Source: Tetrapyrgos nigripes (Eukaryota; Basidiomycota; Agaricomycetes; Agaricales; Campanellaceae). From it: a DNA stretch of 64,000 bases. Made by a program: the position numbers and the translations under genes. The DNA is taken from positions 124,001 to 188,000 of the forward strand of contig JAACJM010000168.1 of assembly GCA_013368315.1 (NCBI GenBank), read 5' to 3'. Below the pieces are notes generated by a model. It saw only the letters and a program-made list of their open reading frames with translations. It did no database searches and was not told where the DNA came from. Shown here piece by piece: positions 25,009 to 35,345 of the stretch (positions are counted from its first letter, which is position 1; each line of letters starts with the position of its first letter).

Positions 25009-25220
25009 TACTTGCACTCCTCGACTTTTGGCTTCGAACAAGGTTTTCTGAAAGTGCTGTAACCTGCTGGAACCTCAACATGAACGGCAACATGCGATAT
25101 CAGCTGGGGCAAAGAAGAAATCCTCGTTGTGGTACTGCTAAGGCCAACATACGTACTGCGTCTTACCGTCAAAAATTATCTTGCAGGCCTTTCACGTCAT
25201 CTATATCAAAAAAGAAGCCC

Positions 25221-25320
25221 TAAAGAAGCCGCGAACCACGTCAATGAGCGCTTGATGAGCGCCAACAAACAGGCACAGAAGTTTGATCCTGTGGAAAATT
25301 TGGGCCCTTGGAAGGTCGCT
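25221..25320 (-). repeat. SINE-like repeat, copy 1 (diverged)
   Basis: Shares ATGAGCGCTTG..GAGCGCCAAC.AACAGG and the final GGAAGGTCGCT with copies at 28383-28495 and 28836-28950, but has lost the tRNA-like B-box region (GTTTGATCC in place of AATTTGAACCC on this strand). Confidence 0.45.
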
Positions 25321-25838
25321 CTGAAGTGACCCAAGTTCCCCTTTGCTACTCTCTGCATATCTCTTCCGATGCACCATACCCATACACAGAGACTAGCTTT
25401 ACTACTGTCCATTCTGTGGTGCAGTGCAAAAGACTAATCTTCACCACGCTAGCCGTTGTCAGCCGTTGCACTGACGACAGACGGTCAATACAGAGGCAAG
25501 TGAAAGGGTGTTGAATTTGCAAATGAAAAAATACAAGTGTAGATTGTAGATCGTTGGTAGATCGTCAAGTGTGTTTGCCTTGAGGTCCGACCGAGAAAAA
25601 CGTGTAGTAATAGTACCGAGATCGCACCAAAAGCTGCGTCCCATATTGAGTGGAAAATCAACTGTGACCACCGTTATGTACAACGGAGACGCAACAACGT
25701 TCCGGAGGGTCGACCGAGAGGGTGGCTTCCTTCAAAGCACGTGTCCATTGGGTTGACGGCAGAACGGCTCAACCTCTTTCTCTTCAGATCTCTTACTCCT
25801 TCTCCTCCTTCTCCTCTTTCTCCTCTTCGCTGTTGAGG

Positions 25839-28006
25839 ATGTCGAAAAATAAGCAACCTCGGTGAGTACTAGCTTATTTCAACGTGGTTGGATCTAACCT
25901 TCACTAGATGTCCCATATGGGGATGTCGTATCTACTTCCCAACAAAAGCCGACACCATGTCGCATATGGAGAAGGATCACGTCGGCGAGCTAAAGTTTCG
26001 TTTTGGAGGTCAGCAAAGTATTTTCTTTTCAGCAAGAGTCTAGCTTATATGTGACTCTTAGAAACCATGTTGACTTCTACGAAAACTGCACAGGGATATG
26101 ACTGCCCCTTCCAATGTAAAACCAACAATGCACTTTCCCAGTTCGACTCCGTGCCCGTTCTCATGAGGCATCTTGGGCAACAACACCTTCAAGAAGTCAA
26201 GGTGAGTGCAATGTGGTTTTTAGCTACATCTAACTGATAATTGCTATAGGCTCTGCGACGGTCGGTACCAGAGGTAGATATTCGTTTTGCGATATTTTGA
26301 TGGTCTGGGTTTGACTGGTTTTATATGCAGGGCTCAACACGCAGTAGAGCTTCTCAGACACCCCGTACACCCGTGACGAGCGTTGCAGTCAAGAAAGTCC
26401 CCAACACCGCACCGCCTACTCTGTCCATGGGGCTAGCGTCCCCTTTCATTCCATCAAAGGCTCCTGCTCCTCTGCTCCAACCTCAACACCCTCCAACACC
26501 TTCATCTCACGTTACTGAAATGCGACCACCATCCTCCGGCCCTAGTCGATCAGTGGGCTCCCTGAAGCAGATCGCCTCAATCCCCTATACTCCTTCCCAC
26601 ATGCAAACGTCCCGCAACGAACTTCGCCATCGAGGATCTCCTGTCCCTTTGAGCTCTGGCAGTCTCTGTCATACTGGTGTTCATGGTGGATCATCAGGTT
26701 CCCTAAATCCTCCTTCCATTTCCTCGCACCCTTCTGCTAAAAATGCACCTTCTCTTTTTCAAATGGGGTGTCAAGCTACGGCTTCAAAACTCACTTCCTT
26801 GCGAGCGGCTGTATCAGCACCGGTGACACCGTACCCTTCCCAACGTCTTACAGGTTTCATGTCCTCTCAGTCCGAAGTCCTCTCCACACCTGGGGGAATC
26901 CCTTCAGAGCTGTTTGGCTCTCCAGAATCGGGAGTCTCCAGCTCCACTCCTTCTCTACATCGTACCTCTCATCGTACGGGTTTCATGTCCTCTCAGTCCA
27001 AAGTCCTCTCCACACCTGGGGGAATCCCTTCAGAGCTGTTTGGCTCTCCAGAATCGGGAGTCTCCAGCTCCACTCCTTCTCTACATCATACCTCTCAACC
27101 CGACGTCCACCCCACTCCTGCGGAAAAACATTCTTCCCAGATATCTCCAGAAAACCGTTTGGAGGGAGTCTCTGGGGGGAACGAGGAGACAGAGGAGACA
27201 GAGGAGAAGGTCCACCACGTGTGGCAGAACAAACCACCTCTGGCTGAGGAGGTCGAGGCTTACAACCAAGGCGTCCATGTCAAGGAAGAAGGTATCTATG
27301 AGGGTATTCCATATTACCGACTCATAGCAGCTCGATATATCTATGAAATAAAACTGCCAACCCGGAAATGGGAGAAAAGGGATGCTTTGGTGAAGATCGT
27401 CAATCTTGTTGCGGAGTGGGTTGACGATCAGATCGGTCTCTGTGTTTACCACAATCTATCAGACGACATATCTCTCAACAAGCACACCTGCCTAGGGGAT
27501 TGCGATGGACCAATGTCCAGGAAATCCTCCACTTATCACGACATTTTCGGACGATTATTGCAGGGCATTGGAAAGGAATGCTTCCGTTGCTGGACGCCAA
27601 AAATAGATTGTTTTGGCCATGACCAGTGGGGCAGAAACTGTGCTGGTGGAGAACGGCTCGCCTACCAAGATATCTTTCGTGGAATCCCTTTCTATATCCT
27701 TCGTTGCCGGACCTTGCGCAAAAAAGTATTCGATTTTCTTGATATTGGAGAACATGTCGACTCGTTCATCTCCTATACAGACTTTGGTCGGTGGTGTACC
27801 CGACTTGCTTGGGGTCATAGGAATGGGACAATCACACACATGTTCATGCTCGTCTATGCCTATGCTGCACTCATGAAGACTGGTGAGCTAACACCCGGAG
27901 GATACAGATTTTCACAGGAAGGTAAGTTCTTTTTTGTTGATGATGTTTTGTCTGTACGCTAATGAAGATCACAGAGTTACCTTTGGTATCTGTTTCACAC
28001 CCCTAG
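25839..28006 (+). CDS. Zinc-finger protein carrying a helicase-tail-like cysteine-rich domain
   Basis: Exons begin with ATG at 25839 (MSKNKQPR), then CPIWGC..H-x4-H, then YDCPFQC..RHLGQQH, a short exon ALRRSVPE and a large exon to 27921; a last exon at 27975-28006 gives a TAG stop. So two C2H2-like fingers are followed by a long Ser/Pro-rich, probably disordered region with a 126-bp internal duplication, an acidic EETEETEEK patch, and a C-terminal domain with LCVYH, HTC, GDC, CFRCWTP, a later H and C, then YQDIFRGIPFYILR and YTDFGRWC. That domain parallels the tail of the RecQ-like gene at 12-17 kb (CPAC, FCYHCWVP, IPTIIPTLI, YPDFMKWL). It has no helicase motifs. A DNA-binding role is inferred from the fingers. 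No stop or frame break is seen, in contrast to the helicase copy. Confidence 0.65.
26853..27104 (+). repeat. 126-bp tandem duplication within the zinc-finger gene
   Basis: Two nearly identical 126-bp units start at 26853 and 26979 (GGTTTCATGTCCTCTCAGTC). The unit is 42 codons, so it adds a Ser/Pro-rich repeat (GFMSSQS..VLSTPGGIPSE) without breaking the frame. Confidence 0.9.
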
Positions 28007-28274
28007 GGAATAGTACAGGTATCCCATGGGTAAAAATTTCCAACCTGTACCCGTGAAGGTGGGTCGAGGGTCTGGACGGGTTCAACGGGTCAGAGCAAAA
28101 ACCTGCGGGATAATAGTATATACTTCCTAACTCAAACTTTTGATAGATATCTCCTAGATGTCTCTGTTCATCTCTTGCCTATTACGCTGCAATCATTTAT
28201 ACCCTCTGAACTTTTGCCTATCTACGCTGCAATTATACTCTGAACTTTTACCTATCTATGGAAATTGTATTACT

Positions 28275-28317
28275 GGGGTAAAGTGCCATCGCTTCGCGTG
28301 GCAAGCTACGAGGCCCC
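28275..28317 (+). repeat. Dispersed ~45-bp hairpin repeat, copy 3
   Basis: GGGGTAAAGTGCCATCGC, then GCGTGGCA and TACGAGGCCCC. Together with copy 4 it brackets SINE-like copy 2 as a direct repeat about 235 bp apart. Confidence 0.65.
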
Positions 28318-28382
28318 CAGATCAGGGGAGGAAGCAAGGAGGAAGACAAGGCGCACCCTGATGCTGCCTTGGTTATGCGTTT

Positions 28383-28495
28383 GTCCGAGGAAGCCATGAA
28401 TGACGTCATGATGGTCTCAGATCTATTGATGAGCGCTTGCAGAGCGCCAATGAACAGGGGTGGGAATTTGAACCCATGGAAAAGTTTTCGAGGTC
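28383..28495 (-). repeat. SINE-like repeat, copy 2
   Basis: On the minus strand it contains GGGTTCAAATTCCCACC, close to the RNA polymerase III B box (GGTTCGANTCC), next to TTGGCGCT..AGCGCTCAT. The same order is in copy 3. A convincing A box was not found, so it may be a tRNA-derived SINE that has decayed. Confidence 0.5.
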
Positions 28496-28509
28496 AACCT
28501 AAGTTAACT

Positions 28510-28552
28510 GGGGTAAAGGGCCACTGCTTCGCATGGCAAGTTACGAGGCCCC
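28510..28552 (+). repeat. Dispersed ~45-bp hairpin repeat, copy 4
   Basis: GGGGTAAAGGGCCACTGC, then TTCGCATGGCAAGTTACG and AGGCCCC, closely matching copies 2 and 3. Confidence 0.65.
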
Positions 28553-28835
28553 AGCAGCAAGAATCACTTTCATATAATACATTATATCTTCCATGTAGAG
28601 CCTAGGTAAGAGAAAACACATAGTATTGAGTAAACCTGTACGTCGGCTCTTCTACTGGGCACTGATGATAAGTCAGGAGGAGTCTGAGGAATGGATGCGA
28701 CAGTTGCAGACCGAGAGAGGTACTTGACGCTGATGATGTATCGATGTCAAATGGTCTTTGGACCCAGTCCAGACCGAGTCTAGACATTTCGGTTGTCAGG
28801 AAGGATAGAGACCGGCCCTAAGGGCCTCGCGTTAC

Positions 28836-28950
28836 TCCGAAGATGCCGTGAATGACGTCATGGGTCTCGACGATTCCAGATGAGCGCTTGACAAGCGCCA
28901 ACGAACAGGGGTGGGAATTTGAACCCATGGAAAAGATCTGGGAGGTCGCT
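28836..28950 (-). repeat. SINE-like repeat, copy 3
   Basis: Best aligned to copy 2: GTGAATGACGTCATG, ATGAGCGCTTG, GCGCCAACGAACAGGGG, and the reversed B-box-like GGGTTCAAATTCC. A partial hairpin-repeat arm (GGGCCTCGCGTTAC) precedes it at about 28819. Confidence 0.5.
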
Positions 28951-29076
28951 ACGACTGCACATAAGGATCTCTATTCTAGCCTTGTAGGCAGAGGAATTTT
29001 TCATGTTCTTTTGCATGAAATGATCGGATGAATGAAATCTAGAAGTAGTGTTCAACATATGTACATAATGTACAGA

Positions 29077-29736
29077 TCACTGTGACGTTTTGCAATCCTT
29101 CACTGAGATGATGATGAGGTTGACCCTAGAATAAGCAGGAAAGTGAGTTTCAAATATGACCCTCATACCTCTCACTCCAATGACTTGGCAGTCCTTGAGG
29201 TCTTCGATGTATTCGTGCAATACATCTATTTCCTCGTCCATCTCACTCATCACTTCGAGCCTAGCATCCCGTTCCCTTCTTGCAGTGTCCCGTTCCCTTC
29301 TTGCAGTGTCCCGTTCCCTTCTTGCAGTGTCCCGTTCCCTTCTTGCAGTGTCCCGTTCCCTTCTTGCAGTGTCCCGTTCCCTTCTTGCAGTGTCCCGTTC
29401 CCTTCTTGCAGCATCCCGCTCCCTTCTTGCCTTGTCCCTTTCTTCCCTGAGTTTTTGTATTTTCGCGTCTGCGTCTGCACTCAGCTGGTCCTTTAAGATG
29501 GTTAAGCCTACGTCAGAAGCGGGGTTAACCTGGTTACCTCGAATTCTTCCAACGAGTTTATTATCAGTGTCGGGGCCACTGTTGTATAGCGAGGGCGAGC
29601 TAGGTATGGATAGTAGCGGGAAGATTTGAGGGTGTTTGCACTGGACATCACAGTTCTGGAGCGAAAATAGGCTTCTGTTACTCAAAGTGGTACCCAGTGA
29701 ACGGTATGTTTGTGCTTGTTTGTCAAAGCCAAGCAC
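29077..29736 (-). CDS. Coiled-coil protein with heptad repeat encoded by a minisatellite
   Basis: A minus-strand ORF of about 219 residues beginning MLGFDKQAQ. After a Ser/Pro-rich start (about residues 1-75) comes a strongly charged helix, LKDQLSADADAKIQKLREE, then about eight ARRERDT heptads, then EVMSEMDEEIDVLHEYIEDL. The seven-residue repeat matches a two-stranded coiled coil. The last residues after about QVIG may belong to a read-through intron (a GTATGA donor follows), so the true 3' end could lie further left. Function unknown; tethering or scaffold roles are common for such proteins but not shown here. A second small coiled-coil gene on the same strand lies at 24107-24584; no homology between them is evident. 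Confidence 0.5.
   Translation of the reverse strand: MLGFDKQAQTYRSLGTTLSNRSLFSLQNCDVQCKHPQIFPLLSIPSSPSLYNSGPDTDNKLVGRIRGNQVNPASDVGLTILKDQLSADADAKIQKLREERDKARRERDAARRERDTARRERDTARRERDTARRERDTARRERDTARRERDTARRERDARLEVMSEMDEEIDVLHEYIEDLKDCQVIGVRGMRVIFETHFPAYSRVNLIIISVKDCKTSQ
29268..29435 (-). repeat. 21-bp coding minisatellite (ARRERDT heptads)
   Basis: About eight head-to-tail copies of a 21-bp unit (plus strand CCCGTTCCCTTCTTGCAGTGT). Most units are identical, the outer ones diverged, which fits recent slippage or unequal crossover. Each unit is exactly one coiled-coil heptad. Confidence 0.9.
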
Positions 29737-30651
29737 CCATTCTCACCATCGCGCTGACCAAACAAGCTATCTCCTTCTTCATCATTGCCTTTGGTACCAA
29801 TTTTTGTATGTATATATATGACTGATATCTTATAGAAAAGTTTTGGCCATTTGGATTTTTTAATTTTGCATATATAAGGCCTCCGATCTGCATTTTTCTC
29901 TGAATCTTGGGATTAACTTCAACACTGGAGAGAAGGTGAAAAATCTGGATGGATGAAATTGAAGCCTTGCATATTTTATTACAATTCCGAACCAAAAATT
30001 GAGAATCTATTGAGAAGTGGAAAAGTAGATAGTAAAGCCCGAGGCACCGTACGTTTCCTCCAGAAAATAGTTCTCACACCTCGTTGGCCTTACCCCTGCG
30101 TGGTCATCTTTGCGACTGGCTCGTGTTGGGAACGCGTTGCAAGACAGTCAAGAAATCTGGCTAGGCAGGACCTCACAAAAGTGCTAGATGGCATGAGATT
30201 TGGGTTCTATGTAGGAATAGGCACTGCACAATTACTTTTCTCGTTTTTAAATGGAATCTCTAACGTATGATATTCTTAATATGGATAACTCACTCTAGTC
30301 TAATTCATTCTCAAGAGATGACTCTCTGAGGAACCTGAGCTCCTCAAAGGCAGGTTAGTCACAAGCCTAGGAAGCTTTTGATTGTCAGTGACAACACGAC
30401 CCCTGTCTTCTTGGTGTATCAAGCAATCTCAGTCTACGATTGCATGTACAGATTCTTTCGACCCAAATGATCTAAATGGTGTGTACCCTCAGAAATAGGA
30501 ACCTACATCAAAAAACCTATTGACTGAGGCTTGAGCTCGCTTGCCTCTGAGTCTACGGTGCGACTGCCAAGCGGCATCTGCTTCTACACGAACCGGTGCT
30601 GATATCTTTCATGGTCTTTGCCTACAAAGGATTAGTCAAAATGCAACGATC
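29737..30651. other. Non-coding stretch
   Basis: No gene supported. One plus-strand ORF of 105 residues at 29953-30270 has no recognisable motif and no clear splice context. Confidence 0.3.
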
Positions 30652-31557
30652 AAAAGGTGTTTCCAAAGCATGCACCTTCATTGTCTTCACCATCCTCCTC
30701 CTCGCTATCCTCAGGATCCTCCTTGATGACTCCGAATATGTCATTTCGAGTCTCATTGTTGAGCTCGAGACCAACTGAAAGATCCTCGAGTAATGTTTCG
30801 TCATTGACATCCACGAAATCAGATCCAGGACTCCACTGAGAAACTGCTTGAGCTCGTTTTTGTGCGAGGTTTTGAATGCAAAGGTGTAACAGGGGCAGAA
30901 GGGGATAAGGTGGTGGCACGAGGTGTGGGAAGTGATTGTGGCTGAGAATTCGATGATGCCGGCGGACTCTGTACATCATTCCTTGACGAGGATGGTTTGG
31001 AATCAGAACGGGTTTGAGGTAGGCGTCGAACCAAACGTGGTTTACGAGGTGGTTTTGATGGTGGCCGCTGAGTTGTTGCTGGTATCCAGTTTGGGTACCT
31101 GGCGGCGAAAATAGATAGTTCTATAATTTGACAAGTAATACAAAAATCAGATCGAATGGACATACCATTTGCTCAAAATCTTGCTCTTTAACCTTTCCAG
31201 GTTGTCGTTATGAGAGGCCTGAAGGTCAAGCATTGCACACACATGCCGGAGTAGTGCCTTGGTGTTGAACGGCAGCGAGCTAAGTCATGAGGATTCCATT
31301 AGTTCTATGATAGTATGATTTTACAGGGAAAATAAGCTCACATGCGTGTCCAGTAAGCCTCAGGTGTCTCCAACTGGCCGTTCACGTCCTTGACCAGCTT
31401 GATACTGATGGTCGTTGACTGTTGAGAAGCAGATTCGGCATTAGCGGCGCCATCATTGATGGTGGGAATGTGGCGCACAGAAGCCTCCGACAGAGGTCAT
31501 TGGGGCGGAAATGGGAGTTGCAGGGCTCACCCAGTGCGGACAGTAGGTGTCGGACAT
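30652..31557 (-). CDS. Spliced gene of unknown function with Pro/Ser-rich tail
   Basis: Minus-strand exons 31557-31531 (MSDTYCPHW), 31418-31342, 31279-31166 and from 31098 join with canonical sites and matching phases. The encoded order is a compact N-terminal part (TTISIKLVKDVNGQLETPEA, LPFNTKALLRHVCAMLDL, ERLKSKILSKWYPNWIP), then a basic, Pro/Ser-rich linker (PPSKPPRKPRLVRRLPQ). The acidic C-terminus, DVNDETLLEDLSVGLELNNE to EDPEDSEEEDGEDNEG, is in a different frame, so another small intron or a frameshift near 30840-30900 is needed. I do not recognise the family. The N-terminal part looks like a folded 80-residue domain, perhaps DNA- or protein-binding, but that is a guess. Confidence 0.5.
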
Positions 31558-31842
31558 GGTGGTAGAGGAAAGAGTCGAGGATGGTTGTGTTTGAAATCTT
31601 TTCCGGAAGTAGAACAAGAAGTTGGGGCCATTATCCCCCCCCTCCAATTACCGAATTTGGACAACAAAAAGGTTCTTTTTCATTTGTTTATTGATATCTA
31701 TCTATTATTCTGATCTCAATTGGTTTACCGAGCCCTGAGTATGTCGCAAACTAGGGCTGGTCACTGACTTCTGTGACCTGAGGCAGGGCAGGGCACAAAA
31801 TTCTGTGACCTGCCGCTCGCGTGGGCCTCATGATGTCTCCAG

Positions 31843-32050
31843 GTTCTTTACCCTGTGACCTCAATAAAGGCAACAGACATCAATGATCAATCTCATACCT
31901 TCCTTTCTCTCTTTGCCTTGTGCATCATGATCAAATCATGATTCAACATGTGCAGTCAAGATGAGTCGTGTGGAGCTGTGGTTCTTTACCCCTGTGACCT
32001 CAATAAAGGCAACAGACATCAATGATCAATCTCATACCTTCCTTTCTCTC
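31843..32050 (+). repeat. Direct repeat in the leader of the dioxygenase-like gene
   Basis: A segment of about 70 bp (GGTTCTTTACC.CTGTGACC to CCTTCCTTTCTCTC) occurs at 31843-31912 and again at 31981-32050, the second ending eight bases before the ATG at 32059. It duplicates the probable promoter or 5' leader. Confidence 0.8.
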
Positions 32051-32058
32051 CCTCCACC

Positions 32059-34004
32059 ATGGCACAACATCCCTACAACGGCGAAGAGATTGACCTGCTA
32101 GAAGAACCTGTCGCACTTGACCCACATGCAGCTCGCTGTCAACGACTTCACATTCAACCAAGTCCTCAGATACCATTAAAATCCGAAAGCTTTTACCAAA
32201 CCGTCATGGGAGATGAAACTATTAAAACCAGCCTTGTGGTTTTTTGGATTTCTGTGATCCGAGCATATTCCCAAGTCAATCTAGAACAGAGTCCAGATGT
32301 ATGTACACTTTGAATTTGACCAGTAAAGCAAGTGCTTACACAGTGTAAGGACTTTACTCTTGTTGAAGAGCTTTTGGTTGAGAGTGTTAGGGGAATGAGA
32401 CTCATTGAGAATGGGCTCACAGATGATGCTAGGAGGGATTGGAGACAGATGCTCAAGGTGAAGATTTTATTCTTTGTTATCCATTAATGACTCAAAATCC
32501 CGATCAGTATCATGGTTTCTTACCAGTAGTTCTCATATTGCTGCACCAGGGTCTGCAGATTGAACAGAAATCACTGTATAACGAGTCATTTCAACGCTAC
32601 AGGTGGAAGGAGAGCCTAGGCTTTATGGTGCAAAGATGGTTTCTAGATGCCGATGAAGAACCAGGGCTACCAAAGTTTCCACTGGAGCCAGAGGACCAAA
32701 CTACCACCCTGTCAGGCTTCAATTCCATGCACACCTTTTTGGGAATTCTGGATCGATCTCTACCAGTCATTGCACGTCCACACCTCGCTTTTCTTCTCTT
32801 TGACCAGGAAGCGTTTGTACACTGCATCAATATGGTAATCATACCAGAAATGCAACGCAACCCATCCTTCTGCGAGGAAATAAAGCCATTCCTTCATGTT
32901 CCTCACCTTTTCCGCAACTTGTCAGTATACCTGGCTTCTCAGGCGTTCAAGAGGGATTCCAACTTATTCTCCAGTCAGTTTCGATGTGTTGTGGAAGAGA
33001 CGTTGGAGATAAAGAAGAAGAGAAAGGGGTTCAGAGAGGACTTGCATAGAGGCTATAACTGTCGTTGTCGGGATGAAAAGTCAGAGGACGACAAGTGTCA
33101 TCGTGAAGTCACAGTTTCATCAGTCACAGACACACTCCTCCACGAGCTCAGAGGAACCCACATGACAGTAGAGGATGTCAAACGTCTTGTGGAGAGGGAG
33201 AAGTTCAGGGTCATTCGTGCCAGACCTCTAGTTTTTGAACGCTGTGGGAGGGATGTTACTACTTTTGTCAACAATGCAGGCGAGGCAGTGGGAGGCATAC
33301 GGTTTGACGCATTTTCAGCAAGCCATCTGACAATGCTTTGCGCACATGTTGATAGGATCTTGGAGGCACACAGCCAGCATGCTGTCAAACGAAGCCACAC
33401 TCGCCAAGTCACTGGTGGGTTAATGATAGCTGCAGGATCTAGAATGCCAGCAGGTGGTCGTCCAGGAGATACCTATGGACCTCATCGATCATCTGCCATT
33501 CATGCTGCAGAGTTTGAGAAGTCAATTGCAGATTTCATGGAGATGGGATTGGTGTCAACAACAATATTGGATGTTCTCAAGGACACTAGCAAGGAAGCCC
33601 GGAAGCACATCAAGGCCACTAGTGATCTCATGAACACGGATCTGTTGGGTACAGATGGTGTCACTGCTTATTACTGCAAGAACTATGCAGCTCCTCAGCA
33701 TGAAGACGAAGACCTTACATGGACGATCGTGATACAGACGCATAAGAACACTGCTCCTCAAAACTTTGGGTTTGGATTCACAAAGTGGGGAATTATAATT
33801 GAGAACACCATAGGTAGCCTCTGGTGGTTTGGAGGATGGGATCTGCATGGTACAGTCATGCCACAAGAGGAAGTGGTAAAAAATGGAGGGATTTCCAAGG
33901 GCATTGGTCTTGTTGTGAGGAAAAGGGATGGAAATAGAGCCAGTGTGCTCAAGAGCAGTGCAAATGTGGATCTGGTACTGTCTAATGACAGAATAAACCT
34001 CTAG
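32059..34004 (+). CDS. Probable TET/JBP-like 2-oxoglutarate/Fe(II) dioxygenase-family protein
   Basis: Exons 32059-32298, 32344-32457 and 32508-34004 join in phase 0 and encode about 616 residues without a stop. The N-terminal two thirds have no motif I can name; it includes a cysteine cluster (YNCRCRDEKSEDDKC) near residue 300. The C-terminal part fits a double-stranded beta-helix dioxygenase: AAPQHEDEDLTWTI supplies an HxD (H-E-D), about 50 residues later comes WDLHGTVMP with the distal histidine, then a basic KRDGNR for the 2-oxoglutarate carboxylate. This layout is found in the TET/JBP-like families that are expanded with transposons in basidiomycetes; members oxidise 5-methylcytosine or thymine in DNA. 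Substrate here is inference. The gene looks intact while nearby elements are broken. It could also be another DSBH oxygenase family. Confidence 0.5.
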
Positions 34005-34549
34005 ACTATGGAATGTAGTTAAGGTAGTTTTATTAAATTATTTAGGATTACAGCAGTTTTCATAAAGCTCAAGAATAAAAGGAAATATTAAAACTAGTGA
34101 TGTGCAGGCCAGGCTTGAACTCAAAGCCTGGGCTTGGAGGAGGAGGAGGATTACCCGGGCTAGGACCAAATACTGATACGCCGGGGTCCGGGAGGCAACG
34201 TGATGGGTAGCATCAACGTTCTTGGAAATCCGTCCACACGAGAAAGCAGATGCGTATAACAGGTCTAATAGTCGGGGTCGTGCTTTCCGACATCTACAAT
34301 CTGCTATGAGGGATCGCATCCTGGAAGCAAGCTCATCCCCAGGTGCCTTCTAGCGCCTTTACGAGAAGCTGTGATACCCATCGTTACCTTCACCTAAGGT
34401 TTCCCTAGACGATCTTTATTCCTGCTTCAAACTTGTTCAAACTTCGCCTCAACCCTCCTGATCCCATCTCATCTCACTTCAATATCTCTCGCTTAAACTT
34501 CGAAAACGCAAGAGCAAATAATCAACATTCTCCTTGATTCCTCCTACGA
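34005..34549. other. Non-coding stretch
   Basis: No gene supported. A GGAGGA-rich patch lies at about 34135-34150. Confidence 0.3.
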
Positions 34550-35345
34550 AATCTGGATCCTACAAATGATAGCATCCTCGAGCTCGGGTTTACTCCTCAA
34601 TTCCACAACATCTTGCTTCATCGCCCGTTTCTCCTCCTCCAACTTCTCCGTCTTCATCTTCTGCTTCGCCAGATCCTACTTCAGCTGTCTCAAAGAGTAT
34701 CAATCGTGCTTTTGTGCTCGCGCCTTGCAAATCCGCATGTTGACGTTCCTGTTCCAATCTGCAATATAGCAATTCTGGAGTGTTGTCCATCAAGGAGATC
34801 GCGGCATGTTGAGATCTGGGCGTCGAACTCATTCTGGAAGTGTCGGACTGTGGTGAGATGCTCCGCGTGTTGCTCTTGGAGGAGAGTATCCTTTTGGTGC
34901 AGTAAGGTTTCAAGACAGAAGATGATCGTTGGTTGGGAATATGAGAGAGTATCGGGATCTGGTCGTGTATATGAGAAAGGAGTTGCATCACAGGATGCAG
35001 GAGCATCTTGAGACATTGGATGGGAGACATCTCCACTTGAAGGAGTGAAGGTTTCGTTGTCAGACGTGATAGGGGTGCTGCATGTATTCCGTACCTCCTT
35101 GAACAGTTGAACCAATGATGAGATACGTCAGATATAAGATCGACGACTCACCTGCTCATTTGAGCTGTCGTTCTTCTCCTCCATACATTCCAATTCCACC
35201 TTTAGAGTCTCCTTTTCCTTCTTCAAGCCATCTATTTCCTCTCTCACAATCCTCAACTCCTTCGCCAAGTTCTCCTTCCCTAGGAATTCCTCATCTCGCT
35301 GCTCACAAAATTCTCTGCATCGACTTCCAGAGTCCTGATCTGGCC
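34550..35345 (-). pseudogene. Coiled-coil protein gene, degenerate or with unresolved introns
   Basis: A minus-strand exon ending near 35152 encodes an almost uninterrupted charged helix (GKENLAKELRIVREEIDGLK, EKETLKVELECMEEK) followed by a GTGAGT donor. A next exon from 35101 reads EVRNTCSTPITSDNETFTPS and later LLHQKDTLLQEQHAEHLTTV, again helical. Further left, three frames each carry pieces of helix (LEQERQHADLQ; KMKTEKLEEEKRAMKQ), so either frameshifts or small introns remain unresolved. The architecture (helix, Ser/Pro linker, helix) resembles transposon-associated coiled-coil genes in Agaricomycetes, but no function can be given. Confidence 0.35.

Noticed and set aside
26768..27327. Alternative plus-strand ORFs within the zinc-finger gene
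   Set aside because: They are out-of-frame shadows kept open by the 126-bp duplication; the long frame with cysteine motifs is preferred.
29143..29629. Plus-strand ORFs of Phe/Pro/Ser repeats opposite the coiled-coil gene
   Set aside because: They are antisense shadows of the 21-bp minisatellite.
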